From Streptomyces sp. Mut1 (GTDB lineage Bacteria; Actinomycetota; Actinomycetes; Streptomycetales; Streptomycetaceae), in contig NZ_CP120997.1 in NCBI RefSeq assembly GCF_030719295.1, forward strand, positions 1,426,001 through 1,490,000: DNA of 64,000 nucleotides, given 5' to 3'. Both the position numbers and the translations under genes were made by a program. Below the pieces are notes generated by a model. The model did no database searches, had not been told where the DNA came from, and saw only the letters and a list, made by a program, of their open reading frames with translations. The number at the start of each line of letters is the position of its first letter. Position 1 is the first letter of the stretch. Below, piece after piece: positions 1 to 10,241 of this stretch.

Positions 1-1
1 G

Positions 2-1606
2 GCCGACCGGCGCCGCTACCTAGGGGACTCACTGATCCTCGAATCGGAATGGGATACGCCGCGCGGCACGGTCAGAGTGACCGACTTCATGCCGCCGCGT
101 GACGGCGCACCCCAGCTGATCCGGATCGTGGAGGGCGTCAGCGGCCGGGTGCCGATGCGCTCGGAGCTGCGCATGCGGTTCAGCTACGGGCGGGTCACTC
201 CCTGGGTACACAAGGTGGACACCCGTACGGTCGCCGTCGCCGGGCCGGACTCGGTCTGGCTGGACACCTCGGCCGACACCTACGGCGAGAACCTGACCAC
301 GTACTCCGACTTCACCGTCGCCCCCGGTGACCGGATCGCGTTCACCATCAGCTGGCAGCCCTCGCACCACGAGCCGCCCGCGCTCGCGGACCCGGAGGGC
401 TCGCTGGAGGCGACCGCGGACTTCTGGCGCGAGTGGGTCGAGCAGTGTACGTACCACGGGCCCTACCGCGAGGCCGTGGTCCGCTCGCTGATCACGCTGA
501 AGGCCCTGACGTACGCGCCGACCGGCGGCATCGTCGCCGCTCCGACGACCTCGCTCCCCGAGGACATCGGCGGCTCCCGCAACTGGGACTACCGCTACAC
601 CTGGCTGCGCGACGCCGCGATCACCCTGTCGTCGCTGCTGCGCACCGGCTATCGCGAGGAGGCCCGCGCCTGGCGCGAGTGGCTGCTGCGCGCGGTCGCC
701 GGCGACCCGGAGAACCTGCAGATCATGTACGGGATCGCGGGCGAACGCGAGCTGGGCGAGGCGGAGCTGGAGTGGCTGCCGGGCTACGAGGGCTCCGCAC
801 CGGTCCGGGTCGGCAACGGGGCCGCGGGCCAGCTCCAGTTGGACGTGTACGGCGAGGTCACCGAGGCGCTGCACCTCGCGCACATGACGGGTCTGGCCCG
901 CAACGACTACGCCACCGGGCTCCAGCTCAAGCTGATCGAGTACCTGGAGAAGCACTGGAGCGAGCCGGACGAGGGCATCTGGGAGGTGCGCGGGCCGCGC
1001 CGGCACTTCGTGCACTCCAAGGTGATGGCCTGGGTCGCCGTCGACCGGACCATCAAGCTCATCGAGTCCGGCGACTCGGAGGGCCCGCTTGAGCGGTGGC
1101 GCGAGCTGCGCGACGACATCCACCGCGACGTCTGCGAGCGGGGCTACGACAAGGAGCGCAACACCTTCACCCAGTCCTACGGGTCGAAGGAGCTGGACGC
1201 CTCCCTGCTGCTGATCCCGCAGATGGGTTTCCTGCCGCCCGACGACAAGCGGGTCATCGGCACGATCGAGGCGATCCAGCGGGAGCTGTCCACGGAGGAC
1301 GGCTTCGTGCTCCGCTACCCGACCGCGGGCGACGACGCGGGCGTGGATGGCCTGGAGGGCGACGAGGGCGCGTTCCTGGCCTGCTCGTTCTGGCTGGCGG
1401 ACGACCTGGCGATGATCGGCCGGGTCGACGAGGCCCGCCGGCTCTTCGAGAAGCTGCTGTCCCTGCGCAACGACCTGGGCCTGCTGGCCGAGGAGTGGGA
1501 CGCGGGCCAGCAGCGCCAGGTGGGCAACTTCCCGCAGGCGTTCAGCCACGTGCCGCTGATCGACACGGCCCTGCGGCTGACGGCGAGCGGGGCGTACGTG
1601 GGCTGA
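2..1606 (+). CDS. glycoside hydrolase family 15 protein (trehalase/glucoamylase-like), 5' end missing
   Basis: The reading frame is open from base 2 of the window and reads family-typical sequence before the first ATG (RYLGDSLILESEW), so the true start lies outside. The (alpha/alpha)6 GH15 signature is clear: NWDYRYTWLRDAA near base 580, the EGDEGAFLACSFWL segment carrying the expected C-terminal catalytic acid, and NFPQAFSHVPLIDTAL near the end. Family knowledge: actinobacterial members of this intracellular group hydrolyse alpha-glucosidic bonds, and some are trehalases; the exact substrate cannot be read from sequence. The gene ends just before a very strong palindromic terminator shared with the convergent oxidoreductase gene. 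Confidence 0.92.
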   Translation, partial: ADRRRYLGDSLILESEWDTPRGTVRVTDFMPPRDGAPQLIRIVEGVSGRVPMRSELRMRFSYGRVTPWVHKVDTRTVAVAGPDSVWLDTSADTYGENLTTYSDFTVAPGDRIAFTISWQPSHHEPPALADPEGSLEATADFWREWVEQCTYHGPYREAVVRSLITLKALTYAPTGGIVAAPTTSLPEDIGGSRNWDYRYTWLRDAAITLSSLLRTGYREEARAWREWLLRAVAGDPENLQIMYGIAGERELGEAELEWLPGYEGSAPVRVGNGAAGQLQLDVYGEVTEALHLAHMTGLARNDYATGLQLKLIEYLEKHWSEPDEGIWEVRGPRRHFVHSKVMAWVAVDRTIKLIESGDSEGPLERWRELRDDIHRDVCERGYDKERNTFTQSYGSKELDASLLLIPQMGFLPPDDKRVIGTIEAIQRELSTEDGFVLRYPTAGDDAGVDGLEGDEGAFLACSFWLADDLAMIGRVDEARRLFEKLLSLRNDLGLLAEEWDAGQQRQVGNFPQAFSHVPLIDTALRLTASGAYVG

Positions 1607-1639
1607 CGGCGGCGAGGGTTCTCACCTCGCGTGCCGGAG

Positions 1640-1688
1640 TCCCACGACGGACGTCGGATCCGGCCCGGATCCGACGTCCGTCGTGGGA
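1640..1688. terminator. bidirectional hairpin terminator
   Basis: Perfect 24-bp inverted repeat (1640-1663 and 1665-1688) around a single central base, between two convergent genes. There is no T-run, as is common for Streptomyces terminators. Confidence 0.75.
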
Positions 1689-1799
1689 TTCGCGGGTCGG
1701 CATGGGGCCCTTGTGTGGTGCGCGGCCTCGGGGTGGGCCCCGGCGGAAGTGCTGCGGGGGATGCGACTCGCCGTGCCGTGTGACGGCGCCGGAAGCGGC

Positions 1800-2693
1800 T
1801 CAGACGACCAGGACCCGGCGCCCGCGCGTGTGACCGGCGTGGCTGTCGATGTGGGCCGCCGCAGCCTCGGCCAGCGAGTACGACTTCTCGACCGGGATGT
1901 GGAGCCGGCCCCGCGAGATCAGGTCGACGGCCTCGGCCAGCGCCGCAGGCACGCTTCCGGCCACGCCGGAGAACCGGACACCGAACTCCGGCGCACCGAG
2001 ATCGGCGATGGAGACGACCTTCTCCGGACTCCCGGTCAGCTCGACCAGCTCGCGGATCACGCCCGACCCAGCCAGATCGAGAGCCGCGTCGACGTCGCCG
2101 AGCCGCCGAACCCGCTCGTCCCAGCCCTCGCCGTACGTCGTAGCGACGGCACCAAGGCCGCGCAGATACTCCTGGTTCGCGGCACCGGCCGTGCCGATCA
2201 CCGTGATGCCGCGGTCGCGGGCGATCTGCAGCACCGCCGATCCGACTCCCCCGGACGCGCCGCTGACCAGGAGCGTCTGCCCGGACCGCACACCGACCTC
2301 GCGGATGACGCGCAGCGCGGTCTCCACCACGGAGGGGTACCCGGCCGCCTCCTCGAACGTCAGGCCCTCGGGCATCCGGGCCCAGGCCGACAGTACGGCG
2401 AACTCCGCGTAGGTGCTGGAGCCCTCGCCGAACACCCGGTCACCGACCTCGACCCCCGCGACTCCCTCGCCCACCTCGTCCACCACCCCGGCGGCGTCCA
2501 GCCCGAGCCCGGAGGGCAGCGCGACCGGATGGGCCCCCAGGACCTGGCCTTCACGAATCCTCCAGTCGACGGGATTCACGCCCGCCGCCCGCACGGCGAT
2601 GCGTATCCGGCCGGGGCCCGCGTGGGGCTCCTCGGCATCAACGAGTCGCAGAACGTCCGGACCGCCGAACTCGGCGAAGCTCACTTTCCTCAT
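1800..2693 (-). CDS. NADP-dependent MDR-family oxidoreductase (quinone oxidoreductase-like)
   Basis: A 297-aa protein from the ATG at 2693 (MRKVSFAEFGGPDVLRLV); an upstream in-frame start would extend it into the divergent promoter and is unlikely. The N-terminal GroES-like fold (AGVNPVDWRIREG) is followed by a Rossmann domain with the nucleotide loop SGASGGVGSAVLQIA. Structural-zinc cysteines are absent, so it belongs to the zinc-free quinone oxidoreductase-type MDR enzymes, which reduce quinones or enones with NADPH. It is divergent from a TetR regulator 70 bp away, an arrangement that suggests local repression by that regulator (inference). Confidence 0.9.
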   Translation of the reverse strand: MRKVSFAEFGGPDVLRLVDAEEPHAGPGRIRIAVRAAGVNPVDWRIREGQVLGAHPVALPSGLGLDAAGVVDEVGEGVAGVEVGDRVFGEGSSTYAEFAVLSAWARMPEGLTFEEAAGYPSVVETALRVIREVGVRSGQTLLVSGASGGVGSAVLQIARDRGITVIGTAGAANQEYLRGLGAVATTYGEGWDERVRRLGDVDAALDLAGSGVIRELVELTGSPEKVVSIADLGAPEFGVRFSGVAGSVPAALAEAVDLISRGRLHIPVEKSYSLAEAAAAHIDSHAGHTRGRRVLVV

Positions 2694-2763
2694 GCCGCCG
2701 AACGTAACACTAACGGATAGCTTTTCATAACGGTTACTCTTTCCTACCTGATAGCCTGCGGGC
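2694..2763. promoter_or_regulatory. divergent oxidoreductase/tetR promoter with candidate operator
   Basis: A 70-bp spacer that is clearly more AT-rich than its surroundings. It contains a direct repeat TAACGG (2711-2716 and 2728-2733) and outer inverted arms GTAAC (2704-2708) and GTTAC (2733-2737). TetR proteins normally bind dyads in such divergent spacers. The exact operator is not resolved. Confidence 0.5.
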
Positions 2764-3384
2764 ATGACCGTGCAGTCCGGGCGCCGTGAGCGCAAGAAGG
2801 CCGCGACCCGCCAGAAGATCGCGGACACCGCGCTGCGGCTCTTCCTGGAACGCGGTTACGACGCGGTGGGCATCCGTGACGTGGCCGCCGAGGCCGACGT
2901 GGCCGTCACCACGCTCTTCTCCCACTTCGCCTCGAAAGAGGCCCTGGTGTTCGAGCAGGACGAGGACTTCGAGCAGCGCCTCACGCGGGCGGTCACCGGC
3001 CGGGCGCCGCACGAGCCGCTCATCCCCGCGCTGCACCGCGAGATCCTGGCCCTGGTGCGGCACTGCACCGCGGACAGCGCCGCCCCGGTCCGGCGCATGA
3101 TCGACGCGTCTCCCGCCCTGCGGAAGTACGACGAGTCGCTCCGCCTGCGCCACGCGGACGCCCTGGCCACGGCCATCGCCGCCGATCCCGACCTGACCCG
3201 GAGCGAAACCGCCGCCCGCACCATCGCGAGGTTCGTGATCGACGCCTACTCGCTGGCCGGCGAAGCGGCCGACCCGCAGGCCGCTCTGGACGAGATCTTC
3301 CCCATGATCGAGGCGGCCTGGAAGGTCGCCTGCCCGTCTGCAAGCGGTCACCCAGGTTCCGATGGGCCGCGGCCGCGGGTCTGA
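2764..3384 (+). CDS. TetR/AcrR family transcriptional regulator
   Basis: 206 aa. Residues about 12-60 form the TetR DNA-binding domain (KIADTALRLFLERGYDAVGI, then VTTLFSHFASKEAL, the typical recognition and post-helix segment). The C-terminal ligand domain is divergent, as expected. Divergent from the MDR oxidoreductase, its likely target. The ATG has no strong Shine-Dalgarno, so a very short leader or leaderless mRNA is possible. Confidence 0.9.
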   Translation: MTVQSGRRERKKAATRQKIADTALRLFLERGYDAVGIRDVAAEADVAVTTLFSHFASKEALVFEQDEDFEQRLTRAVTGRAPHEPLIPALHREILALVRHCTADSAAPVRRMIDASPALRKYDESLRLRHADALATAIAADPDLTRSETAARTIARFVIDAYSLAGEAADPQAALDEIFPMIEAAWKVACPSASGHPGSDGPRPRV

Positions 3385-3686
3385 GACGGCGTCGCTCACC
3401 ACGCGAGGCACGAAGTCGGCGTCGCCGCGGCAAGCGAAGAGCACTGCTCGAACTCGTTGGTGGCCCATGCGCGGTGGTGGCCACAAGGGCCGCCGGGGAA
3501 GCGATACGAAGCCGAAGACACCGGGCGTCCCGCACGACGTGGGACAGCGGACAGACCCGCTGCTCGCGGAACCGATGTCCGCCACGAGCCGCGCGACCCC
3601 ACGACGGCGGGGCCGGTCGGGGATTCCGTGCCTCTGTGATCCCCGACCGGCCCGGCCAAGTCCCGACCGGACCGGTCCGGCCCGGC
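3385..3686. other. intergenic region with convergent-gene hairpin
   Basis: About 300 bp without a convincing gene. It carries a 14-bp inverted repeat at 3611-3624 and 3639-3652, the probable terminator between the convergent tetR and rhodanese genes. I see nothing else supportable. Confidence 0.5.
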
Positions 3687-4571
3687 TCAGTCCTGCCCGG
3701 GGCCCATCTCGACCGGGTGGCCACCCGCGGGCAGTCCCCACTCGCTCCAGGACCCGTCGTACACGGCCGTCCCGCGGTAGCCGGCCAGCTCGGCGCCCAG
3801 CGCCAGCACGCAGGCGGTCACGCCCGACCCGCAGCTGAAGTACAGCCGCTCCCGGTCACCGGCCAGGGCGGCGAACGCGGCCCGCAGCTCGGCGGGCCCC
3901 CGCATCCTGCCCCCGTCCTGGATCTCGCCGAAGGGCAGGTTCACGGCCCCCGGCATATGGCCCCCGCGCAGCCCGGAACGCGGCTCGGGCTCCGTACCCG
4001 CGAACCGGCCCCGGGTCCTGGCGTCGAAGACCACCGCCCCCGGGTCGCCCAGCGCGTCCGCCACCGCGTCGGCGCCCACGACGAGTCCGGGGCGGGGCCT
4101 CGCCGTGAAATCGCCGGGCTCGGGGGCGGCCCCCGGCGCGCCCTCCTCCACGGGCAGTCCGGCGGCGGTCCAGGCGGGCAGCCCGCCGTCGAGGACGGCG
4201 GCCCGGTCGAAGCCCATCGCCCGGAGCATCCACCAGGCCCGCGCGCTGGAGTAGATGCCGACGGCGTCGTGGACGACGACCGTGTCCCCGTCGTTCAGAC
4301 CCTGCGCGCGCAGCTCTTCGGTGAACCGGCCGGCGTCCGGCATGGTGTGCGGCAGCGGACCCGCGGGTTCGGACAGCGCACCGTCGATGTCGAAGGGCCG
4401 GGCGGCCGCGATCCGCCGGGCGGCGCCCCGGTGCGCGCCGACCGAGGCGTCGAACACCAGCAGTCCGGGGGCACCGAGACGCGCGGCGAGCCAGTCGGTG
4501 CCGACCAGCGGTCCCGGCAGCGCGCCCACGGGAGCGCCCCGGTCCCCGTACGGCTGAACGTCCTCGCTCAC
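3687..4571 (-). CDS. two-domain sulfurtransferase (rhodanese / 3-mercaptopyruvate sulfurtransferase)
   Basis: 294 aa from the GTG at 4571, preceded by a GGGGAGGG ribosome-binding site; the longer open frame upstream belongs to the next gene's region. There are two tandem rhodanese domains. The first is inactive-like (DTVVVHDAVGIYSSARAWW has Asp at the Cys position). The second carries the active-site cysteine loop CGSGVTA, which is the SseA / mercaptopyruvate sulfurtransferase form rather than the thiosulfate-preferring CRKGVT form. Transfers sulfur from a thiol donor to cyanide or other acceptors in the cytoplasm. Confidence 0.92.
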   Translation of the reverse strand: MSEDVQPYGDRGAPVGALPGPLVGTDWLAARLGAPGLLVFDASVGAHRGAARRIAAARPFDIDGALSEPAGPLPHTMPDAGRFTEELRAQGLNDGDTVVVHDAVGIYSSARAWWMLRAMGFDRAAVLDGGLPAWTAAGLPVEEGAPGAAPEPGDFTARPRPGLVVGADAVADALGDPGAVVFDARTRGRFAGTEPEPRSGLRGGHMPGAVNLPFGEIQDGGRMRGPAELRAAFAALAGDRERLYFSCGSGVTACVLALGAELAGYRGTAVYDGSWSEWGLPAGGHPVEMGPGQD

Positions 4572-4662
4572 ATGCCCTCCCCGCTGCCCCGGCCGGTGCG
4601 TCCGGCACGAATTTTCAAGATCGCAGCCGGTACCGGCACTGTCAACGGCCCCCGGCCGCCGC

Positions 4663-5811
4663 TCAGCGGCCGAGCGGCTGGACCAATTCGTCGTACAGGG
4701 CGAGCACCTGGACGATCGAGTCGTCCTCGCTCGGCCAACGCGCCGCCTGTCGGGGGCCGTCGGCGGCCATCCGGGCCCGCTCGGCCGGGTCGCCGAGCAG
4801 CCGGGCCACCGCACCGGACAGCGCCTCGGCGTCCGCGTACGGCACGAGCACCGCCGCGTCGCCCACGAGTTCGGGCGTGCCGCCGACCGCGGTGGCGACC
4901 AGCGGCACCCCGGCCCGCAGCGCCTCCTGGGCCACCGTCGAGCGGGACTCCCAGCGGCTGGGCAGCACGGCCACATCGGCGGCGGCCAGGACCGCGGTGG
5001 CGTCGGACCGGCTGCCGAGCAGCTCGACCGGCAGGTCATCGGCGGTGATCCGCCGCCGCAGGGCCGCCCGCTCCCGCCCCTCACCGACGACGACCAGCAG
5101 CGGTACGGGGTCGAGCCCGCGCCAGGCGGCCGCCGCTTCGAGCAGGGTGCCGTAGCCGTGGTGCGGAACGAGGCTGCCCACCGCGACGATCAACGGCCGC
5201 CCCACCGCGCCCAGTTCGGCCCGCAGCTTGTCGGCGGGCGGCGCCGCGGGGAGAGGCGGCAGCGGTGCGGACACGGGCGCGAGCCGGGCATCGCGGGCGC
5301 CCCTGCTGCGTGCCCGGTCGACCAGGTCGGAGGAGGTGGCGAGCACAACGGCCGCCGCGCGCACGGCCTTTCGCTCCAGCAGGTGCAGCAGCCGGCGGCG
5401 GGCGCCTTCGGCGTGGGCGCGGGTGTGCCAGGTGACGACCAGCGGGACGCGCTGCCCACCGAGCGCCAGGGCGGCCCGGACGGCGGCGTGCAGTCCGTGC
5501 GCGTGGACGACGTCCGCACCGGCACAGGCGGCGCGCAGCGCGGCGACGGCGGCGGGGTCGCTGCGCCGGGGCACGGGCGCGAAGTGGACTCCCCCGGCGG
5601 AGAAGCCGTAGGCGCGGTCCAGTGCGGCCGGCGCGCAGACCGTGACCCGCACGCCCCGGGCGACCAGACCTGCGGCCAGCGAGCCGACATGGGCGCTGCT
5701 GCCGGCACTGCCGCCGCCGAGGACTTGGACCGCACGCAGCTGTGACACCTGATTGGCTCCCGGGGCTCCCGATTCGGGGGTACGAACACGGCCAAGGATG
5801 CCAGTCCGCAC
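4663..5811 (-). CDS. glycosyltransferase family 4 protein
   Basis: Up to 382 aa from a GTG at 5811; a second in-frame GTG at 5748 (VSQLRAVQVLGGGSAGSSAHV) begins right at the conserved GT4 N-terminus and may be the true start. GT-B fold features: glycine-rich acceptor loop GGGSAGSSAHVGSLAAGL, HAHGLHAA, and the C-terminal donor-site region with PSRWESRSTVAQEALRAGVP, in which the conserved EX7E glutamates are recognisable. Sugar donor and acceptor are not predictable. It lies 91 bp upstream of the rhodanese gene on the same strand, and recN ends beyond its start. Confidence 0.88.
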   Translation of the reverse strand: MRTGILGRVRTPESGAPGANQVSQLRAVQVLGGGSAGSSAHVGSLAAGLVARGVRVTVCAPAALDRAYGFSAGGVHFAPVPRRSDPAAVAALRAACAGADVVHAHGLHAAVRAALALGGQRVPLVVTWHTRAHAEGARRRLLHLLERKAVRAAAVVLATSSDLVDRARSRGARDARLAPVSAPLPPLPAAPPADKLRAELGAVGRPLIVAVGSLVPHHGYGTLLEAAAAWRGLDPVPLLVVVGEGRERAALRRRITADDLPVELLGSRSDATAVLAAADVAVLPSRWESRSTVAQEALRAGVPLVATAVGGTPELVGDAAVLVPYADAEALSGAVARLLGDPAERARMAADGPRQAARWPSEDDSIVQVLALYDELVQPLGR

Positions 5812-5964
5812 GCACGTTCCGGCACGACGGAACCGTTACTCCGGTGCTCATCGCGACAAACCGGGCGGGTCACACCACCCGCACGGGTGAAAGTGTGTGC
5901 GGCGGCGCGACATCCGTACGCCGCGCGCCGGCCGGGGTCGCGGCGCGACCCCGGCCGGCGGCCG

Positions 5965-7710
5965 TCAGCCGTCGGCGCGGGCCGTCGCGAGGAGTTCCTC
6001 GGCATGGGCGCGGGCCGTCTCGGAGTCCTCCTGGCCCGCGAGCATCCGGGACAGTTCGCGTACCCGGTCCTCGCCCTCCAGGACGGTGACCCCGCTGCTG
6101 GTCACCGAGCCGTCCACGGTCTTCTCGACCAGCAGCTGCCGGTCGGCGAACGCGGCGACCTGGGGCAGGTGGGTGACGACCACGACCTGGGCCGACCTGG
6201 CGAGCTTCGCGAGGCGCCGCCCGACCTCGACGGCCGCCTTGCCGCCGACGCCCGCGTCGACCTCGTCGAAGAGATAGGTGGGTACGGGGTCGGAGCCCGC
6301 GAAGACCACCTCGACGGCGAGCATCACCCGGGACAGCTCACCGCCCGACGCGCCCTTGGCGATCGGCCGGGGCTGGGCGCCGGGGTGCGGGGCCAGCAGC
6401 AGTTCCACCTCGTCGGCACCGGACGGGCCGTAGGCCACGTCGCGGCCGCCGATCTCGATGCCGGACGCCTCGTCCGCCGCCTCGGTCTGCCGGATGTCGA
6501 AGGACACCCGGGCGTGCGGCATCGCGAGGGACGCCAGCTCCTCGGTCACCGCCTCGGCGAACGACGCGGCGGCCGCCGTCCGGGCGTCGGTCAACGCCTG
6601 CCCGAGGCCGGAGAGTTCGGCGCGCAGCGCGTCCCGCTCCGCGGTGAGCCCACCGATCCGGTCGTCGTCGCCCTCCAGCTCGGTCAGCCGCTCGGCGCCC
6701 TCCTGCGACCAGGCCAGCACGGCGGCGATGTCCGCGCCGTACTTGCGGGTGAGGCCGGTGAGCGCGGCACGCCGCTCCTCGACCGCGGCGAGCCGCAGCG
6801 GGTCGGCGTCCAGCTGGTCCGCGTACCCGGACAGTTCGCCCGAGACGTCGGCGAGCAGGATGGAGATCTCCCCGACCCGGTCGGCGAGCGCGGCGAGCGC
6901 CGGATCGTGCGAACGCACCCCGTCGAGTGCCTGCCGGGCGGCGGCCACCACGGTCGTGGCGTCCAGGGCCTCCGGGTCCTCCGGGTTGCCGGCCAGCGCG
7001 GTGTGCGCGAGGGCTGCGGCGGAGGCCAGGGCGTCGGCGTGGCCGAGGCGCTGGGCTTCGGCGGCCAGCTCCGTGTCCTCGTCGGGCAGCGGTTCGACGG
7101 CCGCGATCTCGTTCAGCCCGAAGCGCAGCAGGTCGGCTTCCTGGGCGCGTTCGCGGGCGCGCGTGGTCAGCTCGTCCAGCTCCGTCGCGACGGCCCGCAG
7201 CCGCCGGTAGGCCGCCGCGTACTTCGCCAGGGGCACGGCGACGCCGTCGCCCGCGTACCGGTCGAGGGCCTGCCGCTGTCTGGCCGGCTTGAGGAGGCCC
7301 TGCTGGTCGGTCTGGCCGTGCACGGCGACGAGTTCGTCGGCCAGCTCGGACAGCACGCCCACCGGCACGGATCTGCCGCCGAGATGCGCCCTGGAGCGCC
7401 CTTCGGCGGAGACGGTACGGCTGATGAGCAGCGCACCGTCCTCGACCTCGGCCCCGGCCTCCTCGGCCCGGACCGCCACCGCGTCGCCCTCGTCCACCGT
7501 GATCCGGCCCTCGACCACCGCGGCCTTGGCGCCGATCCGCACCAGGGCGGGGTCGGCGCGCCCGCCGAGCAGCAGCCCCAGGCTGGTGACGACCATGGTC
7601 TTACCGGCGCCGGTCTCGCCCGTCACCGCGGTGAAACCGGGTGACAGCTCCACCACCGCGTCGTCGATGACCCCGAGCGACCGTATCCGCATCTCCTCCA
7701 ACACGGACAT
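5965..7710 (-). CDS. recN: DNA repair protein RecN
   Basis: About 581 aa from the ATG at 7710 (MSVLEEMRIRSLGVIDDAVV); ATGs at 7716 and 7692 are alternatives. SMC-like ABC ATPase with Walker A GETGAGKT close to the N-terminus, a long coiled coil in the middle (about residues 150-380), a C-terminal signature region (GASGGELSRVMLA) and Walker B YLFDEVDAGVGG. RecN acts early in double-strand-break repair by holding DNA ends. It is the last gene of the nadK-tlyA cluster, 74 bp after nadK, as in mycobacteria. Confidence 0.96.
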   Translation of the reverse strand: MSVLEEMRIRSLGVIDDAVVELSPGFTAVTGETGAGKTMVVTSLGLLLGGRADPALVRIGAKAAVVEGRITVDEGDAVAVRAEEAGAEVEDGALLISRTVSAEGRSRAHLGGRSVPVGVLSELADELVAVHGQTDQQGLLKPARQRQALDRYAGDGVAVPLAKYAAAYRRLRAVATELDELTTRARERAQEADLLRFGLNEIAAVEPLPDEDTELAAEAQRLGHADALASAAALAHTALAGNPEDPEALDATTVVAAARQALDGVRSHDPALAALADRVGEISILLADVSGELSGYADQLDADPLRLAAVEERRAALTGLTRKYGADIAAVLAWSQEGAERLTELEGDDDRIGGLTAERDALRAELSGLGQALTDARTAAAASFAEAVTEELASLAMPHARVSFDIRQTEAADEASGIEIGGRDVAYGPSGADEVELLLAPHPGAQPRPIAKGASGGELSRVMLAVEVVFAGSDPVPTYLFDEVDAGVGGKAAVEVGRRLAKLARSAQVVVVTHLPQVAAFADRQLLVEKTVDGSVTSSGVTVLEGEDRVRELSRMLAGQEDSETARAHAEELLATARADG

Positions 7711-7784
7711 GACCATACGAGGTTTCCCCGCCCGCGCGCACACGGGCCACGGCCGGGGCACCGGATCGTCCGGCCCGCCAGGGG

Positions 7785-8686
7785 TCAGTGGGGCGCGCCC
7801 CGCCACCCCGAAACCGGCAGCGCGAACTTGGCGACCAGCCGGTCCGTGAACGACGCCTGGTGCAGCCGGGCCAGCCGTACGGGCACGGCACCGCGCCGCA
7901 CCTCGACGCGCGCCCCGGAGGGCAGCTCGACGGTCCTGCGCCCGTCGCACCACAGCACCCCGTGCGGGGTGTGCGGCTGGACCTCGACGGCGAGCACCGA
8001 GGTCGGCGAGGTCACCAGCGGCTTGGCGAACAGCGCGTGGGCGCTGATCGGGACCATGAGCAGCGCCTCGACCTCGGGCCAGACGACCGGGCCGCCGGCC
8101 GAGAAGGCGTACGCGGTCGAGCCGGTCGGCGTCGCGCACACGATGCCGTCGCAGCCGAAGCCGGTCACCGGGCGGCCGTCGATCTCCAGGACGACTTCGA
8201 GCATCCGCTCGGGCGACACCTTCTGCACGGCCGCCTCGTTGAGCGCCCAGTCGGTGTGGACGACTTCCCCGTTGCTGTGCACGAGGACGTCGATCGTCAT
8301 GCGTTCCTCGACCGTGTACGCCCGGGTGACGACCCGGTCGACGACCTTGTCGAGGTCGTCGCGCTCGGCCTCGGCGAGGAAGCCGACCCGGCCGAGGTTG
8401 ACGCCGAGCATGGGCACCCCGGAGGCGCGCGAGAGTTCGGCGCCGCGCAGCAGGGTCCCGTCGCCGCCGAGCACGATCAGGAGCTCACAGCCGTTCAGTA
8501 CCTCGGGCGTGGCATCGGTGACGGTCTCGACGGACGCGGGCAGCGGCAGGTCGGCCGCTTCCGTCGCCAGGACCCGTACGCCCAGGCCGTTGCGGAGCAG
8601 CCCCTGGACGACGAGTTCGGCGCTGCGGATCGCGGCCGGGCGGCCGGTGTGCGCCAAAAGGAAGACTGTACGTGCCGCATTCGTCG

Positions 8687-8690
<4 letters not shown>
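7785..8690 (-). CDS. nadK: NAD kinase
   Basis: 301 aa. It phosphorylates NAD to NADP. The hallmark GGDGTLLRGAE motif (about residue 75), NLGRVGFLAE and the substrate loop ATPTGSTAYAFSAGGP are all present. The start is a TTG at 8690 that overlaps the tlyA stop codon as TTGA, so translation is probably coupled to tlyA; no better start exists downstream before conserved sequence begins. Confidence 0.96.
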
Positions 8691-9502
<812 letters not shown>

Positions 9503-9509
9503 GTTCGGT

Positions 9510-9791
9510 TCAGCTCCTGTGGTTGTACGAGGGCATCGGTGCGGGTACCGGTGCGGGTGCGGGCCCGGCGTCCAGCGCGCTCAGCGTCTCGCGCAGGCCA
9601 CGGTGTACATCCTCGTACACCTCGCCGTGTCCGTCCGCCGACAGGTGGTCGGCATCGGCCAGGCGCTCCAGCAGGGCGTCCACCCCCGGGTCGCCCGTCG
9701 GGGCCCGTACGACGCCGAGGGGCGCGGGCCCCGCGGGCTCGGCCGGCTCCGGCGGGGCGTCCGTCTCGGGCTCGGGCATCGGGTCGCTCAT
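9510..9791 (-). CDS. small conserved hypothetical protein upstream of tlyA
   Basis: 93 aa from the ATG at 9791; stop 7 bp before tlyA. The N-terminal half is Pro/Glu-rich and probably disordered. A helical segment (PGVDALLERLADADHLSADG) follows, and the tail is Pro/Ala-rich. Its position between the HAD phosphatase region and tlyA corresponds to the small gene Rv1693 of M. tuberculosis (positional inference only). Function unknown. Confidence 0.75.
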   Translation of the reverse strand: MSDPMPEPETDAPPEPAEPAGPAPLGVVRAPTGDPGVDALLERLADADHLSADGHGEVYEDVHRGLRETLSALDAGPAPAPVPAPMPSYNHRS

Positions 9792-9834
9792 GCGGGAAAC
9801 GCTACCGCGTGGGGCTGGGGTACCGTCGATCACG

Positions 9835-10182
9835 ATGGCGACCATGGCGGAGTGCCGCAGCGCACTCGACAGACTTTCCGACAACCTCGCGGGGGCGGAC
9901 GGCGACGTGCGCCGCGCGGCCGACCTGGACCGCTCGCTCAGCTGCCACATCAAGGACCTGGACATCACGTTCACCGGCCGCCTGTCCGGCGGCCGCATCC
10001 AGGTCCTGGACACGCTGGAGGGCCCGCCCCGCGACAAGGTGGAGATCCGCCTCGCGATGACCGGCGACGATCTGGTCGCCATGGTCGACGGCGACCTGAA
10101 CTTCGCCAAGGCCTGGTCCGCGGGCCGAGTCCGCCTGGAGGCAGGCTTCAGGGACCTGCTGAAGCTGAAGTCGCTGCTGTAG
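9835..10182 (+). CDS. SCP2 sterol-binding-like domain protein
   Basis: 115 aa from the ATG at 9835; an upstream extension of the frame runs antisense through the previous gene and is rejected. The sequence (CHIKDLDITFTGRL, DKVEIRLAMTGDDLVAMVDG, then FAKAWSAGRVRLEAGFRDLL) fits the short SCP2-type fold, which binds hydrophobic ligands in a tunnel. Divergent from the tlyA cluster. Ligand unknown. Confidence 0.8.
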   Translation: MATMAECRSALDRLSDNLAGADGDVRRAADLDRSLSCHIKDLDITFTGRLSGGRIQVLDTLEGPPRDKVEIRLAMTGDDLVAMVDGDLNFAKAWSAGRVRLEAGFRDLLKLKSLL

Positions 10183-10241
10183 CCGCACCGGTCCGGGCCC
10201 GGCCGGCGATCGAGGACAGAACCGGGGCCCGGGGGCCGGGG

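Noticed and set aside
29..1549. Large minus-strand open frames antisense to the GH15, recN, nadK, HAD, FHA-ABC and other genes
   Set aside because: High GC keeps antisense frames open; they lack family motifs and their codon bias follows the sense gene.
9523..10182. 219-aa plus-strand extension of the SCP2-like gene
   Set aside because: The first 104 residues are antisense to the small gene upstream of tlyA; the ATG at 9835 starts at the conserved domain.
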